Shown piece after piece: positions 16,337 to 24,526 of a stretch of DNA of 64,000 bases. Numbering within the stretch: position 1 is the stretch's first letter; each line of letters starts with the position of its first letter. The DNA comes from Breoghania corrubedonensis (GTDB lineage: Bacteria; Pseudomonadota; Alphaproteobacteria; Rhizobiales; Stappiaceae), in assembly GCF_003053845.1 (NCBI RefSeq), contig NZ_QAYG01000001.1, forward strand, positions 62,001 through 126,000. Reading direction: 5' to 3'. Position numbers and translations under genes: made by a program. Below the pieces are notes generated by a model. That model was not told where the DNA came from. It searched no databases and was given only the letters and a program-made list of their open reading frames with translations.

Positions 16337-18175
16337 AAATTGCTCTATCTCGTTGGTGAAAACCTCGACAAGGCCCGCGCCCACTATCAGGCCGAAACCG
16401 GCAAGGTCGTACAACTCATGCGCGGCATCTATGTCGATGCTGACACCGATGCCGATGCGGATGTTCTCCGCCATGCCATCAGGATCGCCCGCTATCTCTA
16501 TCCGCGCGCCTACCTCTCCGCAGCCAGTGCCGTCCTTCTCGCCCCGACGCGCGATGGCCGGCTCTTCATCAGCGGGCCGCGCAATCAGCGCACCCGGATA
16601 AGAACCCTGGAAATCATCCAGAACGCGGCGCCGGATCATCCCGCCACCTCCACCGCCACCATCGATGACGGCATGGGGGAGTTCCAGGTCAATGTATCAT
16701 CCATTCGCCAGCGCTTCCTCGAAGCCTTTCGCCAGCGCAGCGAACATGCCGCCTCGATCGATGACGCGATGAGAGCCGACATGTCGCGGCGGCTGATTGC
16801 CGAATATGGCGATGCAAAAGCCGCCGCCGACGCGCTCTGGGCGCTTGCGCGTGAGAACCAATGGTACCGAGAAGGCGAGCAGGCCGAGCGCCACTTGCTG
16901 CACACCCCGGCAATACACGAAGTACGAAACGCGGCCGCACTTGATTTCATCGTCGCCTGGCACGGAACACACATCGGGCATCTTCTGTATGACGGCTTTG
17001 AATGGCGCTGGAAGCAGGATGAAGGGTTCGACCTTCCGCTGATTCAGCAGCGCGTGCCTGGCAAATTGCCCCCCTTCATTCTCTCTCTCTTGCCCGAAGG
17101 GTGGCTGGAACGCGTCCTCAAGGGCAATGACGAGCGCACCATTTTGCGCTCCGGCAAGCGCTATATGTCAAACATCACCATCAGCAACAAGGCGGGCGAA
17201 TTGAACGCATTGCCGGCCGATATTCTGGTCAACCGGCTGGCAAACTTTGAAGAGGATGGCATCTTCACCGGCACCTATGCTGGGCCGAAGCGCGACGATA
17301 TCGAGCAGAGTTTCGAAGAGAAGCTCGCGCGTCTTTACGCCAGTCCCGACACGCCGCGTCTCTCCGGCGTGCAAATCAAGGCTCCGATGTTCCTCGGCGA
17401 TGACGGAGCGCTCGTTCCCAGTACCGGGCTGCCATTCACGCATATTCTCAAACCCGCAGGAACAAGCGGATTTCAGGCCCTGCCCGTGATCGAATATCTT
17501 GCCATGGCGCTTGGCCCTTATGCCGGGCTTGAGGTCCCGGCGACAGCGTTGACCAGCATGCCGGACGGCATGCCGCCTGCGTTGATTATCGAGCGGTTCG
17601 ATATCCGCACCTCCGCCGACGACAAACGGCGACTTGTCCTCGAAGATCTATGCTCCGTCCTCGATCTCCCACCCGAAGCGAAGTATGACGGCACGATCGA
17701 ACGACTTGCACGCGCAGTGCGGCCACTGTCGAGCGATCCAGAAGCCGATCTGCTGCTCGTGCTCAAGCGGGCATTGTTCGCATGGCTTATCGCTGACGGA
17801 GACATGCACCTGAAGAATCTCGCGCTGCTCAAGATCGCGCAGCCGGATGCATGCACCTTTGAGACCGTGCGGCTTGCGCCGCTCTATGATGCTGTAACCA
17901 CGGTCGTGTTTCCCGGCCTCGAACACGACCGCATGGCACTGAAGATCAACGGCAAGGATGATCGCCTGCGTCGCGCCGACTTTCTCAAGATGGCAGCGAC
18001 CGCAGGTCTGTCCGCGTCAGCCGCGAACCGGGCGATTGACGAGGCGCTTGCGGGCCTGAGCGAAGGCGTCGAGGAAATCAAAATTCCCGACCTGCCGGGT
18101 ATTGACGACGAAATCGGAGGCAAGGCAGAGAGAATGCTTGCCATCTGCAGCGAGCGGATTGGCAATTTTGCCTGA
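16316..18175 (+). CDS. AbiEi-like domain fused to HipA-like kinase (single-gene toxin-antitoxin candidate)
   Basis: The protein has 619 aa. Residues 1-195 resemble the AbiEi type-IV antitoxin/regulator: a winged-helix-like start (KLLYLVGENLDKARAHYQ), LMRGIYVD at 34-41, and YPRAYLSAASAVLLAP at 62-77. Residues about 208-610 match the HipA Ser/Thr kinase: LPPFILSLLPEGW at 251-263, SGVQIKAP at 350-357, HILKP at 376-380, IIERFD at 424-429, catalytic loop GDMHLKN at 495-501 (Asp496, Asn501) and YDAVTT at 524-529 (Asp525). Catalytic residues are kept. No separate hipB gene precedes it. Two 37-bp operators at its 5' end suggest autorepression by the N-terminal domain. The fusion and its logic are inferred from motifs by eye. 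Confidence 0.8.
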   Translation: MKYGKVRKLLYLVGENLDKARAHYQAETGKVVQLMRGIYVDADTDADADVLRHAIRIARYLYPRAYLSAASAVLLAPTRDGRLFISGPRNQRTRIRTLEIIQNAAPDHPATSTATIDDGMGEFQVNVSSIRQRFLEAFRQRSEHAASIDDAMRADMSRRLIAEYGDAKAAADALWALARENQWYREGEQAERHLLHTPAIHEVRNAAALDFIVAWHGTHIGHLLYDGFEWRWKQDEGFDLPLIQQRVPGKLPPFILSLLPEGWLERVLKGNDERTILRSGKRYMSNITISNKAGELNALPADILVNRLANFEEDGIFTGTYAGPKRDDIEQSFEEKLARLYASPDTPRLSGVQIKAPMFLGDDGALVPSTGLPFTHILKPAGTSGFQALPVIEYLAMALGPYAGLEVPATALTSMPDGMPPALIIERFDIRTSADDKRRLVLEDLCSVLDLPPEAKYDGTIERLARAVRPLSSDPEADLLLVLKRALFAWLIADGDMHLKNLALLKIAQPDACTFETVRLAPLYDAVTTVVFPGLEHDRMALKINGKDDRLRRADFLKMAATAGLSASAANRAIDEALAGLSEGVEEIKIPDLPGIDDEIGGKAERMLAICSERIGNFA

Positions 18176-18330
18176 CTGTGATCTCCCGCGAACTCCTCGT
18201 CAGACCCCGCCCCCCTGCCATAGCCCCCCCCTATACGTCTCCATCAAATTGAAAAATGCATGGGGGGGTAACGTCATGCGGGATCTCAGGTAGTCTTGGT
18301 GTTCAAATCATGGCGACGGGCACGCTGTTA
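18176..18330. other. Short gap with C-tract/G-tract hairpin
   Basis: A run of eight C near 18223 and a run of seven G near 18262 could pair across about 30 nt downstream of the HipA-like gene. No gene is seen. The IS element begins at 18331. Confidence 0.35.
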
Positions 18331-19236
18331 GAGGCTGTTTGGAAAATCGGCGTTCAGGGGTTTCGCGGCGTTCGATGTTATGATTCAAGCTCTTGATGTG
18401 GACAGAGCAGAGCCGTGGGCGAATGGTCAAGATCGCCAAAAAGACCAAACGTTACCCTTCCGATCTGACGGACGAGGAATGGGAGCAGATCGCGCCGCTG
18501 ATGCCCAAGCCCGGCCGTCGCGGGCGTCCGCGTGAGGTTGATTTCCGGGAGGTCATCAACGCCGTGCGCTACCTGGTGCGCTCGGGCTGTGGCTGGCGAA
18601 TGCTGCCGATCCACTTCGGCCCCTGGCAGACCGTCTACGGCTGGTTCCGCGAACTGGCGCGCCGCTTCCTGTTCCAGACGATCCACGATGTGGCGCTGAT
18701 GGTCGACCGCGAGCGTTCGGGGCGCGAGGCGAGCCCCACGGCGGGCGTGATCGACAGCCAGTCCGTCAAGGCGCCGCACGCAGAAACAAGGGGGTACGAC
18801 GCGGGCAAGAAGATCGTTGGGCGCAAGCGCCACATCGCCGTTGACACCGACGGGCGGCTGCTAATGGTCAATCTCACCCCCGCCGACATCTCCGACAGCG
18901 CCGGCGCCCAAATGGTCCTCGATGCCATCCGCAAGCGCTGGCCATGGGTGAAGCATCTGTTCGCCGACGGCGCCTACGACCGGCTTAAGCTGATGGACAA
19001 GGCGGCCTATCTGGACTTCGTCGTCGAGATCATCCGCCGTTCCGGCGATCAGAAGGGCTTCCAGGTCCTGCCGCGCCGCTGGGTGGTGGAACGCACCTTC
19101 GGCTGGATGATCCGCTGGCGCCGCCTCGTGCGAGACTACGAGAAGCGCATCGACGTCTCACATGCCATGATCCTCATCGCAATGGGCGGCAACCTAATCC
19201 GAAGAAATGCACATCCGTGAATTTCAAAACGGACTC
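18331..19236 (+). mobile_element. IS5-family insertion sequence (IS427-like group)
   Basis: The 906-bp element has imperfect terminal inverted repeats (GAGGCTGTTTGGAAAATC at the left; the right end reads GAGTCCGTTTTGAAATTC inverted), flanked on both sides by TTA as a 3-bp target duplication. It contains one complete transposase gene. It lies between the AbiEi-HipA fusion gene and the Xre-ImmA module and appears intact. Confidence 0.88.
18396..19220 (+). CDS. IS5-family DDE transposase
   Basis: The 274-aa transposase starts MWTEQSRG (ATG 18396; a later ATG at 18423 is possible). It has the N-terminal DUF4096-like domain (YPSDLTDEEWEQIAPLMP ... VINAVRYLVRSGCGWRMLP). The catalytic DDE set is visible: IDSQSVK (first Asp), FADGAYD (second Asp) and WVVERTFGW (Glu). 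Full-length single frame with no frameshift, so probably active. It ends 16 bp before the right inverted repeat. Confidence 0.92.
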   Translation: MWTEQSRGRMVKIAKKTKRYPSDLTDEEWEQIAPLMPKPGRRGRPREVDFREVINAVRYLVRSGCGWRMLPIHFGPWQTVYGWFRELARRFLFQTIHDVALMVDRERSGREASPTAGVIDSQSVKAPHAETRGYDAGKKIVGRKRHIAVDTDGRLLMVNLTPADISDSAGAQMVLDAIRKRWPWVKHLFADGAYDRLKLMDKAAYLDFVVEIIRRSGDQKGFQVLPRRWVVERTFGWMIRWRRLVRDYEKRIDVSHAMILIAMGGNLIRRNAHP

Positions 19237-19262
19237 TTAGATTGAACCATCCCATTGCTATA

Positions 19263-20345
19263 TCAATGTGTTTTTACCTCTTTTAATGTATGCGTCCACT
19301 GTTGCTTCTTTGGCATATCGCCGGCTAACTGGAATATCAACCGTTCGACTTCATCGTAGGGAAGGTTTATTTTCTTCGCTAAATCTTCCTTTGTAAGGTG
19401 TCTCGCCCAAAGATCTGATAAAATCTTTTGCCAAATAAGAGATTTTTCACGCTCCATCCCCACCTTTTCGCCAGTTCTGTAACCAAGTTTTCCAAGCTCT
19501 ATGCACAGCGATCGGTATTGCCAGTCAGACAACAAGCCGATTTGGTGGAGCCGAACAGTCAATGCCATTGCCGAAACCTTCCACCGTTTCTTTGCTTCGA
19601 CAATACGCCGCGCACTAATAAGGCGGCGGGGGATAGCGGCCCGCACATCATGCTCCGGCATTAAGAAAGCGGAAGAGAACCTATTTGCCTCGACCTCAGC
19701 TGACTTTGTTGGCTTCGGACCACCATGCTTATGAAGCACCAAATGGCCGAGCTCATGCCCACAGTCAAAAATCGTGTGCTCTGCTGTCTTATAAGTATTT
19801 AAAAATACAAATGGATGTCCATCTCTCCAAAACGAATACGCATCTACGTTCGAATTATCTTCCTCAAGAGAAAGAACGCGAATCCCCTTAGACTCGAGGA
19901 GATGAAGAACATTGCCAATCGGGCGTTCACCAAGCCCCCAATGTTGGCGTACTGCCCGCGCCGCACTCTCCGCATCAATTTGCCCGCCGAACTCTGGTAA
20001 ATCCGGATTTGGGAGCTGATATATGCCTTCTATGAGATCGTAAAGTTCCAGCCCCAGTGACCCGGCCCAAAGTGCTGCGTTTTTTTGTTTGGCGCTCATC
20101 TTTTTTAGGCTTCGGAAGCTCACAGTATCTGGGTCCAGCTCCTCAGGCGTTTCTCTGTAAAAGAAATCGATCGGATAATTTAAAGCTAGCGCTATTTGGT
20201 ATACAGTTTCGCTGTCAGGCTGCTTAGTTTGCCCACTTTCAAGACGCGAGATCGTGATAGCTGTCAGCTTGGCCTTCTCGGCTAGCTGAATACCAGTAAG
20301 CCCTCGGCGCTCTCGCGCCAAAGTTAAACGCTTCCTATTAAACAT
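19263..20345 (-). CDS. Xre-family HTH plus ImmA/IrrE metallopeptidase
   Basis: The 360-aa protein has an N-terminal Xre helix-turn-helix (residues 5-60, LTGIQLAEKAKLTAITISRLESG) and an ImmA/IrrE-type zinc peptidase domain with HELGH at 197-201 and the third ligand Glu in EVEANRFSSAFLMP (about 219). Start 20345 follows the upstream gene by 4 bp; a longer frame would run into it. Such proteins act as phage or ICE regulators and are also predicted antitoxin-like partners in two-gene modules. The coding sequence is visibly richer in A+T than its neighbours, a sign of separate transfer. Confidence 0.88.
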   Translation of the reverse strand: MFNRKRLTLARERRGLTGIQLAEKAKLTAITISRLESGQTKQPDSETVYQIALALNYPIDFFYRETPEELDPDTVSFRSLKKMSAKQKNAALWAGSLGLELYDLIEGIYQLPNPDLPEFGGQIDAESAARAVRQHWGLGERPIGNVLHLLESKGIRVLSLEEDNSNVDAYSFWRDGHPFVFLNTYKTAEHTIFDCGHELGHLVLHKHGGPKPTKSAEVEANRFSSAFLMPEHDVRAAIPRRLISARRIVEAKKRWKVSAMALTVRLHQIGLLSDWQYRSLCIELGKLGYRTGEKVGMEREKSLIWQKILSDLWARHLTKEDLAKKINLPYDEVERLIFQLAGDMPKKQQWTHTLKEVKTH

Positions 20346-20349
20346 GATC

Positions 20350-20994
20350 TTATTCGCTACGTCTGCGAACCTGCACATCAAAATCATCAACCGGCTGGTC
20401 AAGCGGGCCAGATGGAAGCACTTCCTGTGCATCCAAGTCCGCACCGTCCGACACAAACACTCTCTCAATGAAACCGGTGAATTTCTTGTCCTCAATCACA
20501 GGGCGAGACACTTCAACAGCCCCGCGATCATCAACCATGATGAAATGAACTGCCGTTCCTGCCTTAGGAGCTCGAATCTTCTTGGGAGTAGAAATGCCGT
20601 AGAATTCAAATAGATTCCCCTGACACTCTCGCTCCACTCCCGCCCCCTTTTCCGATCGCGGCTTGGGGTCAATTAGGCGAGAACATGCAACGTCCACATT
20701 TTGGAAAACAATCTTGGTATTCTTTTGTGGATTTATGATGGCTTCTATTCCGCCTTCACGGGAAATATCCCAATACTGGCCCAAAAACTGAACGCGCATC
20801 TCCAACACGCCATAATGATAGGCGAAAGTGCCGGGCGCGTTGACCGCCATGAGCGGACTACAGTCAATCCTCTGAACGTAAGCCGCATCGCGAACGGCCA
20901 GGATGCCCTCTCGGGTGAGATTGTTTTCTGTTAGAAAACTCGCCACCTCATCCGGGTCATCAAGGATTCTGCCTTCAACCAGCTCAGGCCGCAT
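20350..20994 (-). CDS. Unknown partner of Xre-ImmA/IrrE protein
   Basis: The 214-aa soluble protein reads MRPELVEGRILDDPDEVASFL ... GVLEMRVQFLGQYWDISREGG ... IIEDKKFTGFIERVFVSDGADL. I do not recognise a family. It is the first gene of a two-gene operon, ending 4 bp before the Xre-ImmA gene, with a 40-bp inverted repeat 14 bp upstream of its ATG. The codon use is low in GC, like its partner. The two-gene layout with an autoregulatory operator resembles toxin-antitoxin or stress-response modules. The gene could be the effector, but nothing catalytic is visible. Confidence 0.75.
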   Translation of the reverse strand: MRPELVEGRILDDPDEVASFLTENNLTREGILAVRDAAYVQRIDCSPLMAVNAPGTFAYHYGVLEMRVQFLGQYWDISREGGIEAIINPQKNTKIVFQNVDVACSRLIDPKPRSEKGAGVERECQGNLFEFYGISTPKKIRAPKAGTAVHFIMVDDRGAVEVSRPVIEDKKFTGFIERVFVSDGADLDAQEVLPSGPLDQPVDDFDVQVRRRSE

Positions 20995-21007
20995 TTGGAA
21001 TCACCAT

Positions 21008-21047
21008 GTTAATTTTAGCCACCACATTTGTGGCGCAGAAAATTAAC
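21008..21047. promoter_or_regulatory. Operator-like inverted repeat upstream of unknown/Xre-ImmA operon
   Basis: Outer arms GTTAATTTT and AAAATTAAC (9 bp, perfect) enclose inner arms GCCAC and GTGGC. It lies 14 bp upstream of the start at 20994, where promoter and repressor contacts are expected. It is probably bound by the Xre domain protein of the same operon. Confidence 0.65.
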
Positions 21048-21096
21048 AAGGTCAAGCTGCGCGATCAATTATAGACCATATTCACTTTCCCCATAG

Positions 21097-21609
21097 CTAA
21101 GCCGCCTTCTCCACCCCCTCAAAGTCCACCACCACCCGCAAGCCCGTCTCCAGCGACACGCCGATTGTCTTGCTGTTCACGACTTCCACCGTCGCCTCCT
21201 GCCCATCCAGCCATCCCGAGCGGATGACGACCCGTTCCCCGATCTCGAACTGCACCCGCTGACGGGCTTTGCGGAAATCGAACATGCCCATGTCCTGGGC
21301 GACCTGAAGCGCTTCGACGCGATCCGCGCGGATCTCGACCGGCCGCCCGTGCGCCGCGATGAACTGCGCAACGCCATCGCATTTGCGCGCCGCTCCGAAC
21401 GCCAGATCATCCGCCGGGAACGCCACGAACACGTATCCGCTGAACAGCGGCATCTCGATATCCTTCGTCCGCCTCTTGCCGCAAATCACCCGCTTGCGGC
21501 GAACCCGCTGCATCGGGCAGAAGGCTTCAATTCCGGCCTCTGCGAGTGAGACAATCGCCCGACGCTCGCAGCGCGGATTGGACTGGATGACGTACCAGCG
21601 CTTTTCCAT
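21097..21609 (-). CDS. NusG/RfaH-like transcription antitermination protein (phage-borne)
   Basis: The 170-aa product has a NusG N-terminal (NGN) domain (WYVIQSNPRCERRAIVSL; MPLFSGYVFVAF at 54-65) and a C-terminal KOW domain (VQFEIGERVVIRSGWLDGQ ... SKTIGVSLE). NGN binds the RNA polymerase clamp and KOW contacts ribosome or Rho. GGGGGA precedes the ATG. It is shorter than chromosomal NusG in the linker and lies in the prophage early region, so it probably acts as a specialised paralogue (RfaH-like) promoting read-through of prophage transcripts, for example across the terminator at 7522-7545. That target is a guess. Confidence 0.85.
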   Translation of the reverse strand: MEKRWYVIQSNPRCERRAIVSLAEAGIEAFCPMQRVRRKRVICGKRRTKDIEMPLFSGYVFVAFPADDLAFGAARKCDGVAQFIAAHGRPVEIRADRVEALQVAQDMGMFDFRKARQRVQFEIGERVVIRSGWLDGQEATVEVVNSKTIGVSLETGLRVVVDFEGVEKAA

Positions 21610-21624
21610 GCTTCCCCCTGCCCC

Positions 21625-21924
21625 CTATGCCGCCCACTCGATACGCCGGCCCATTTCCTCAAAGCGTTGCGCGTTGAAGTGCGCTTCGACCTCTGAGAAT
21701 GCGGGCGCCGCGTCGTCGTGCATGCGGCCATCGCGCAGGATCTCGATTGCCCGGTCCCGGTGATGATGGAGAGCCCGCCGAAGGAACTCCTCGTCGGCCG
21801 CACGGGCTTTCAGCCGCCGCTCGGCATCGCCGGCCAACCAGAGGAATTCCTGCCTCTCATCAAGCGGCTTCGGCTCTGCGTAGCTGCGCCCGTCGATGTA
21901 CGGCCCTGTTTGTTTGCTGGTCAT
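21625..21924 (-). CDS. Hypothetical phage protein
   Basis: The 99-aa hydrophilic protein starts MTSKQTGPYIDGRSYAEPKP, with helical, His/Arg-rich and Glu-rich middle parts (RRALHHHRDRAIEIL). There is no recognised domain, membrane segment or signal peptide. It sits 15 bp before the NusG-like gene and 13 bp after the replication remnant, so it is part of the same early transcript. Probably a small regulatory or replication accessory protein, but function is unknown. Confidence 0.65.
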   Translation of the reverse strand: MTSKQTGPYIDGRSYAEPKPLDERQEFLWLAGDAERRLKARAADEEFLRRALHHHRDRAIEILRDGRMHDDAAPAFSEVEAHFNAQRFEEMGRRIEWAA

Positions 21925-21937
21925 CTGTGAGCCTTTC

Positions 21938-22795
21938 TCAAGCGATCATGCGCGGCTGAAACGGGATGATTTCGGATTTGGGCTTCGAGCGCTCAGCGAT
22001 GATCGACCGGACCTCGGCAACGAGTTCCGGCGGGATCGCGCAGCCCGGCTTGCCCGGTTCTGGACCGAGCTTGTCGGCTGGCCACGATCGGACGCCCGTC
22101 AGGGCCTCGAAGACCACGCGCTTGATGCTCTGAGCGGTGTAGGTGCGGCCGTTGAGGGTGACGGCTGCGACTTCGGGCTTGGGCGCCAATCCCGCGTAAT
22201 CCTGCCAGCGGCGATCAGTAATCCAATTGCTGGCCCGCTTGATGAAGCGCGGCTCGCGACCGCAGCATTCCTCGGCATAGGCTTTCGCCCCAGCGAGGAT
22301 TTCCTGTTCGCTGAACCCGGCATGGATAGCGCGCCACCAGTTTTTGAACGCCTGCTCCTTCGAGCCGCCCTGCTGGGGAGGAAATGCGTTCCAGAACGTC
22401 AGGAAGCCATCGGTGTATTCCTCTGGCGGCTTCGGCGTTCCCGGTTTGCGTGTTTTGGGCTTTTCAGAAACGACCACTGTCTCGCCCCCCGCTTGGGGGG
22501 TAAGGGGGGTACTATCTGGTTCTGGTTCTGTATGGTCAGACCGTGGAGATTCTAACCCATTGTTTTTATTGGGTCTCGAACGATTTTCGCGCTGCTTTTC
22601 CTGAAATTTCCCGAGACTTTCAAGCTCTTCATCGGCCCGATGATTTCCGAGATAGCCGTCCCTGACCTCAATTTTCCCGGAACCGACCAGCCGGTCGCGA
22701 AGCCCATTCCACTTCTTGACGCTGCAACCGAGAAGCCCCGCGATGTAGCGGGCATCAAGCGCAACGCGGGAATGGCGGCATGAGCCGGCGGGAGT
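21938..22795 (-). pseudogene. Phage replication-type protein (DUF1376-like), 5' end lost
   Basis: A GTG at 22477 would give 179 aa (MVVSEKPKTRKPG ... GFLTFWNAFP ... NWWRAI), but coding sequence clearly continues upstream: LDARYIAGLLGCSVKKWNGL, then GYLGNHRADEELESLGKF, which resembles the end of DUF1376 replication proteins. The frame stays open to a TGA at 22798-22796 without any start codon, and runs into the divergent HNH gene at 22780. The N-terminal half has therefore been replaced at a junction near 22765-22790. Replication function is probably lost. Confidence 0.65.
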
Positions 22796-23154
22796 TCACA
22801 AAGCCGACCAAGCGCGAGGCGCTGCATCGCTCCAAGGGCAAATGCGAGGCGGTCGGCACATGGTACGGACTGCCGGCCGGCCAGCGCTGCGGGCGTGACC
22901 TCGCCTATGGTGTCGAGTTCGATCACATCGATCTGGACGCCAACAGCAAGGATAACAGCCTCGCCAATTGCGCCGCCGTCTGCCCGGCCTGTCACCGCTT
23001 CAAGACGACCCGGCACGACATTCCGCTGGCGGCAAAGACCGTCCGCCAGCAGGACAAGAACCACGGCATCAGGACGCGCAAGGGCCCCGCCATTCCGGGC
23101 AGCCGCGCGTCCGGCTGGAAGCGGAAGATGAACGGGGAAATGGTGAGACGATGA
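22780..23154 (+). CDS. HNH endonuclease (phage type)
   Basis: The 124-aa protein starts MSRREFTKPTKREALHR, followed by CEAVGTWYGLPAGQRCG, the core VEFDHIDLDANSKDNSLANC and CPACHRFKTT (paired Cys motifs around the HNH core). Phage HNH nucleases often work with terminase in packaging, but no terminase is seen. Its 5' end collides with the truncated replication gene on the other strand, marking a recombination junction. The product appears complete. Confidence 0.85.
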   Translation: MSRREFTKPTKREALHRSKGKCEAVGTWYGLPAGQRCGRDLAYGVEFDHIDLDANSKDNSLANCAAVCPACHRFKTTRHDIPLAAKTVRQQDKNHGIRTRKGPAIPGSRASGWKRKMNGEMVRR

Positions 23155-23179
23155 AAAGCCAAGGCAGGGCAACGAAAGA

Positions 23180-23581
23180 ATGACCAGGGATGCACATCAC
23201 CTGCCACGAACGCTTGAACTCGGCAGGACACCAGCACAATGGGTAGAAACTTTTTCGGAACAGGGCATCAAAATTTCAGAGCGTACCTTGCGCGAACAGG
23301 CACGCAAGCTGGGTGCCTACTTTACCCTTGGTCACACCGTGATCCTGACCAACGAACATATCGATCGTATCTTTGAGGCTAAGCAATGCCGCTCAAACTC
23401 TTCCAAAGAGGCAATAAATGGTGGATCAGAGGCCGTGTTGACGGCGTTGACGGTTACCTCAAGCGAAGCCTTGGCACATCTGACTGCGCAGTCGCAGAAG
23501 CAAAGAAGGCGGAAATCGAAAGGCGTGCGCGGCAACGCGCAATCCTTGGCGACGATGCACCAACAGAAGCGGACGAACTAA
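23180..23581 (+). CDS. Excisionase-like protein overlapping the integrase gene
   Basis: The 133-aa protein contains a MerR-like/winged-helix pattern (GIKISERTLREQARKLGAYF ... TVILTNEHIDRIFEA), then CRSNSSKEAINGGSEAV and a basic tail (QKQRRRKSKG). Its 3' 196 bp overlap the integrase start in a different frame. I recognise this overlapping layout as common in alphaproteobacterial integrative elements, where the small protein is the probable recombination directionality factor. The overlap would couple excisionase and integrase translation. Confidence 0.65.
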   Translation: MTRDAHHLPRTLELGRTPAQWVETFSEQGIKISERTLREQARKLGAYFTLGHTVILTNEHIDRIFEAKQCRSNSSKEAINGGSEAVLTALTVTSSEALAHLTAQSQKQRRRKSKGVRGNAQSLATMHQQKRTN

Positions 23582-24447
23582 CGTTCGCCGCCGCGATCAT
23601 GCTCTACAAGGCAAAGCCGGCAGAGGCCAAATTCCTGATAAAGGTTGTTCCCCACATCGGCGGGATGAAAGTCAAGGCCATCAAGCCGACGTTGATCCGC
23701 AACCTTGGGGCAACAATCTATCCCAAAGCTTCCGTTGATACATGGCGCCGACAAGTGGTCACACCGATATGCGCTGTGATCAACAACGCTCACCAATTGG
23801 GCAAAGCGAATCCAATCCGGGTCAAGACATACACCAGCCAGGAACGCACCGCCCAGGATGAAGCGCGCGGTAAGCAGAGCCGGCAGGCAAAGACACCCGG
23901 CTCATGGGAATGGCTGCTTGCATTCCAGCTGGAGGCAAACCGCTATCTCAGCGCAATGGCGCTTTTTATGTTTACGACCGGCGCTCGCGTCTCGCAGGCT
24001 ATCGGCGTCAAGCCTAGCGATTTGGACTTTGAAAAGGGCCGCATCTGGATGCCGGCAGCAAAAGGCCATCCGGCACAATGGGTATCGCTTATGCCGGAAA
24101 TGGTCGAGACGCTGAAGAAACTTCCCGCGCGCAATGGACGTGTCTTCGGATACCAACAGCGCTGGGGCGTTTACAAGGCTTGGAAGTCAGCATGCGCACG
24201 AGCTGGTATTGAATACCTCCCCCCACACTCAGCCGGACGCCATGGCTTCGGGACGGAATTGATCGTTCGTCAGGGATTGGATCCACGCACGGTTGCCGAT
24301 CAAGGGCGCTGGTCTAGTCCGCACGTGCTCCTCGACACTTACACGCATTCCGAGAATGGCACTCTATCTGTCAGGAGCGCTTTTGCACGTGGACGGGGCG
24401 CCGCTATGGACAAAACCGGGACAAGCCCAAAACAGAAAAAGTGCTAA
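23386..24447 (+). CDS. int: Tyrosine-recombinase integrase
   Basis: The 353-aa integrase reads MPLKLFQRGNKWWIRGRVDG at the N-terminus (arm-binding-like), a SAM-like core-binding region at about 80-170, and a catalytic domain with TGARVSQAIG (Arg), a Lys in the beta-hairpin (AAKGHPAQW), HSAGRHGFGTEL (His/Arg), GRWSSPHVLLDTYTH with the nucleophile Tyr. It integrates the element into tRNA-Thr; the gene ends 3 bp before the right attachment repeat. Full length with the catalytic set retained, so excision is possible in principle. Confidence 0.92.
   Translation: MPLKLFQRGNKWWIRGRVDGVDGYLKRSLGTSDCAVAEAKKAEIERRARQRAILGDDAPTEADELTFAAAIMLYKAKPAEAKFLIKVVPHIGGMKVKAIKPTLIRNLGATIYPKASVDTWRRQVVTPICAVINNAHQLGKANPIRVKTYTSQERTAQDEARGKQSRQAKTPGSWEWLLAFQLEANRYLSAMALFMFTTGARVSQAIGVKPSDLDFEKGRIWMPAAKGHPAQWVSLMPEMVETLKKLPARNGRVFGYQQRWGVYKAWKSACARAGIEYLPPHSAGRHGFGTELIVRQGLDPRTVADQGRWSSPHVLLDTYTHSENGTLSVRSAFARGRGAAMDKTGTSPKQKKC
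24408..24424. repeat. 17-bp repeat shared with prophage left arm
   Basis: GGACAAAACCGGGACAA lies in the last codons of the integrase gene and recurs identically at 5616-5632. The copies sit inside the element about 27 bp from the right attachment repeat and 149 bp from the left one. Confidence 0.6.
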
Positions 24448-24450
24448 GTT

Positions 24451-24526
<76 letters not shown>

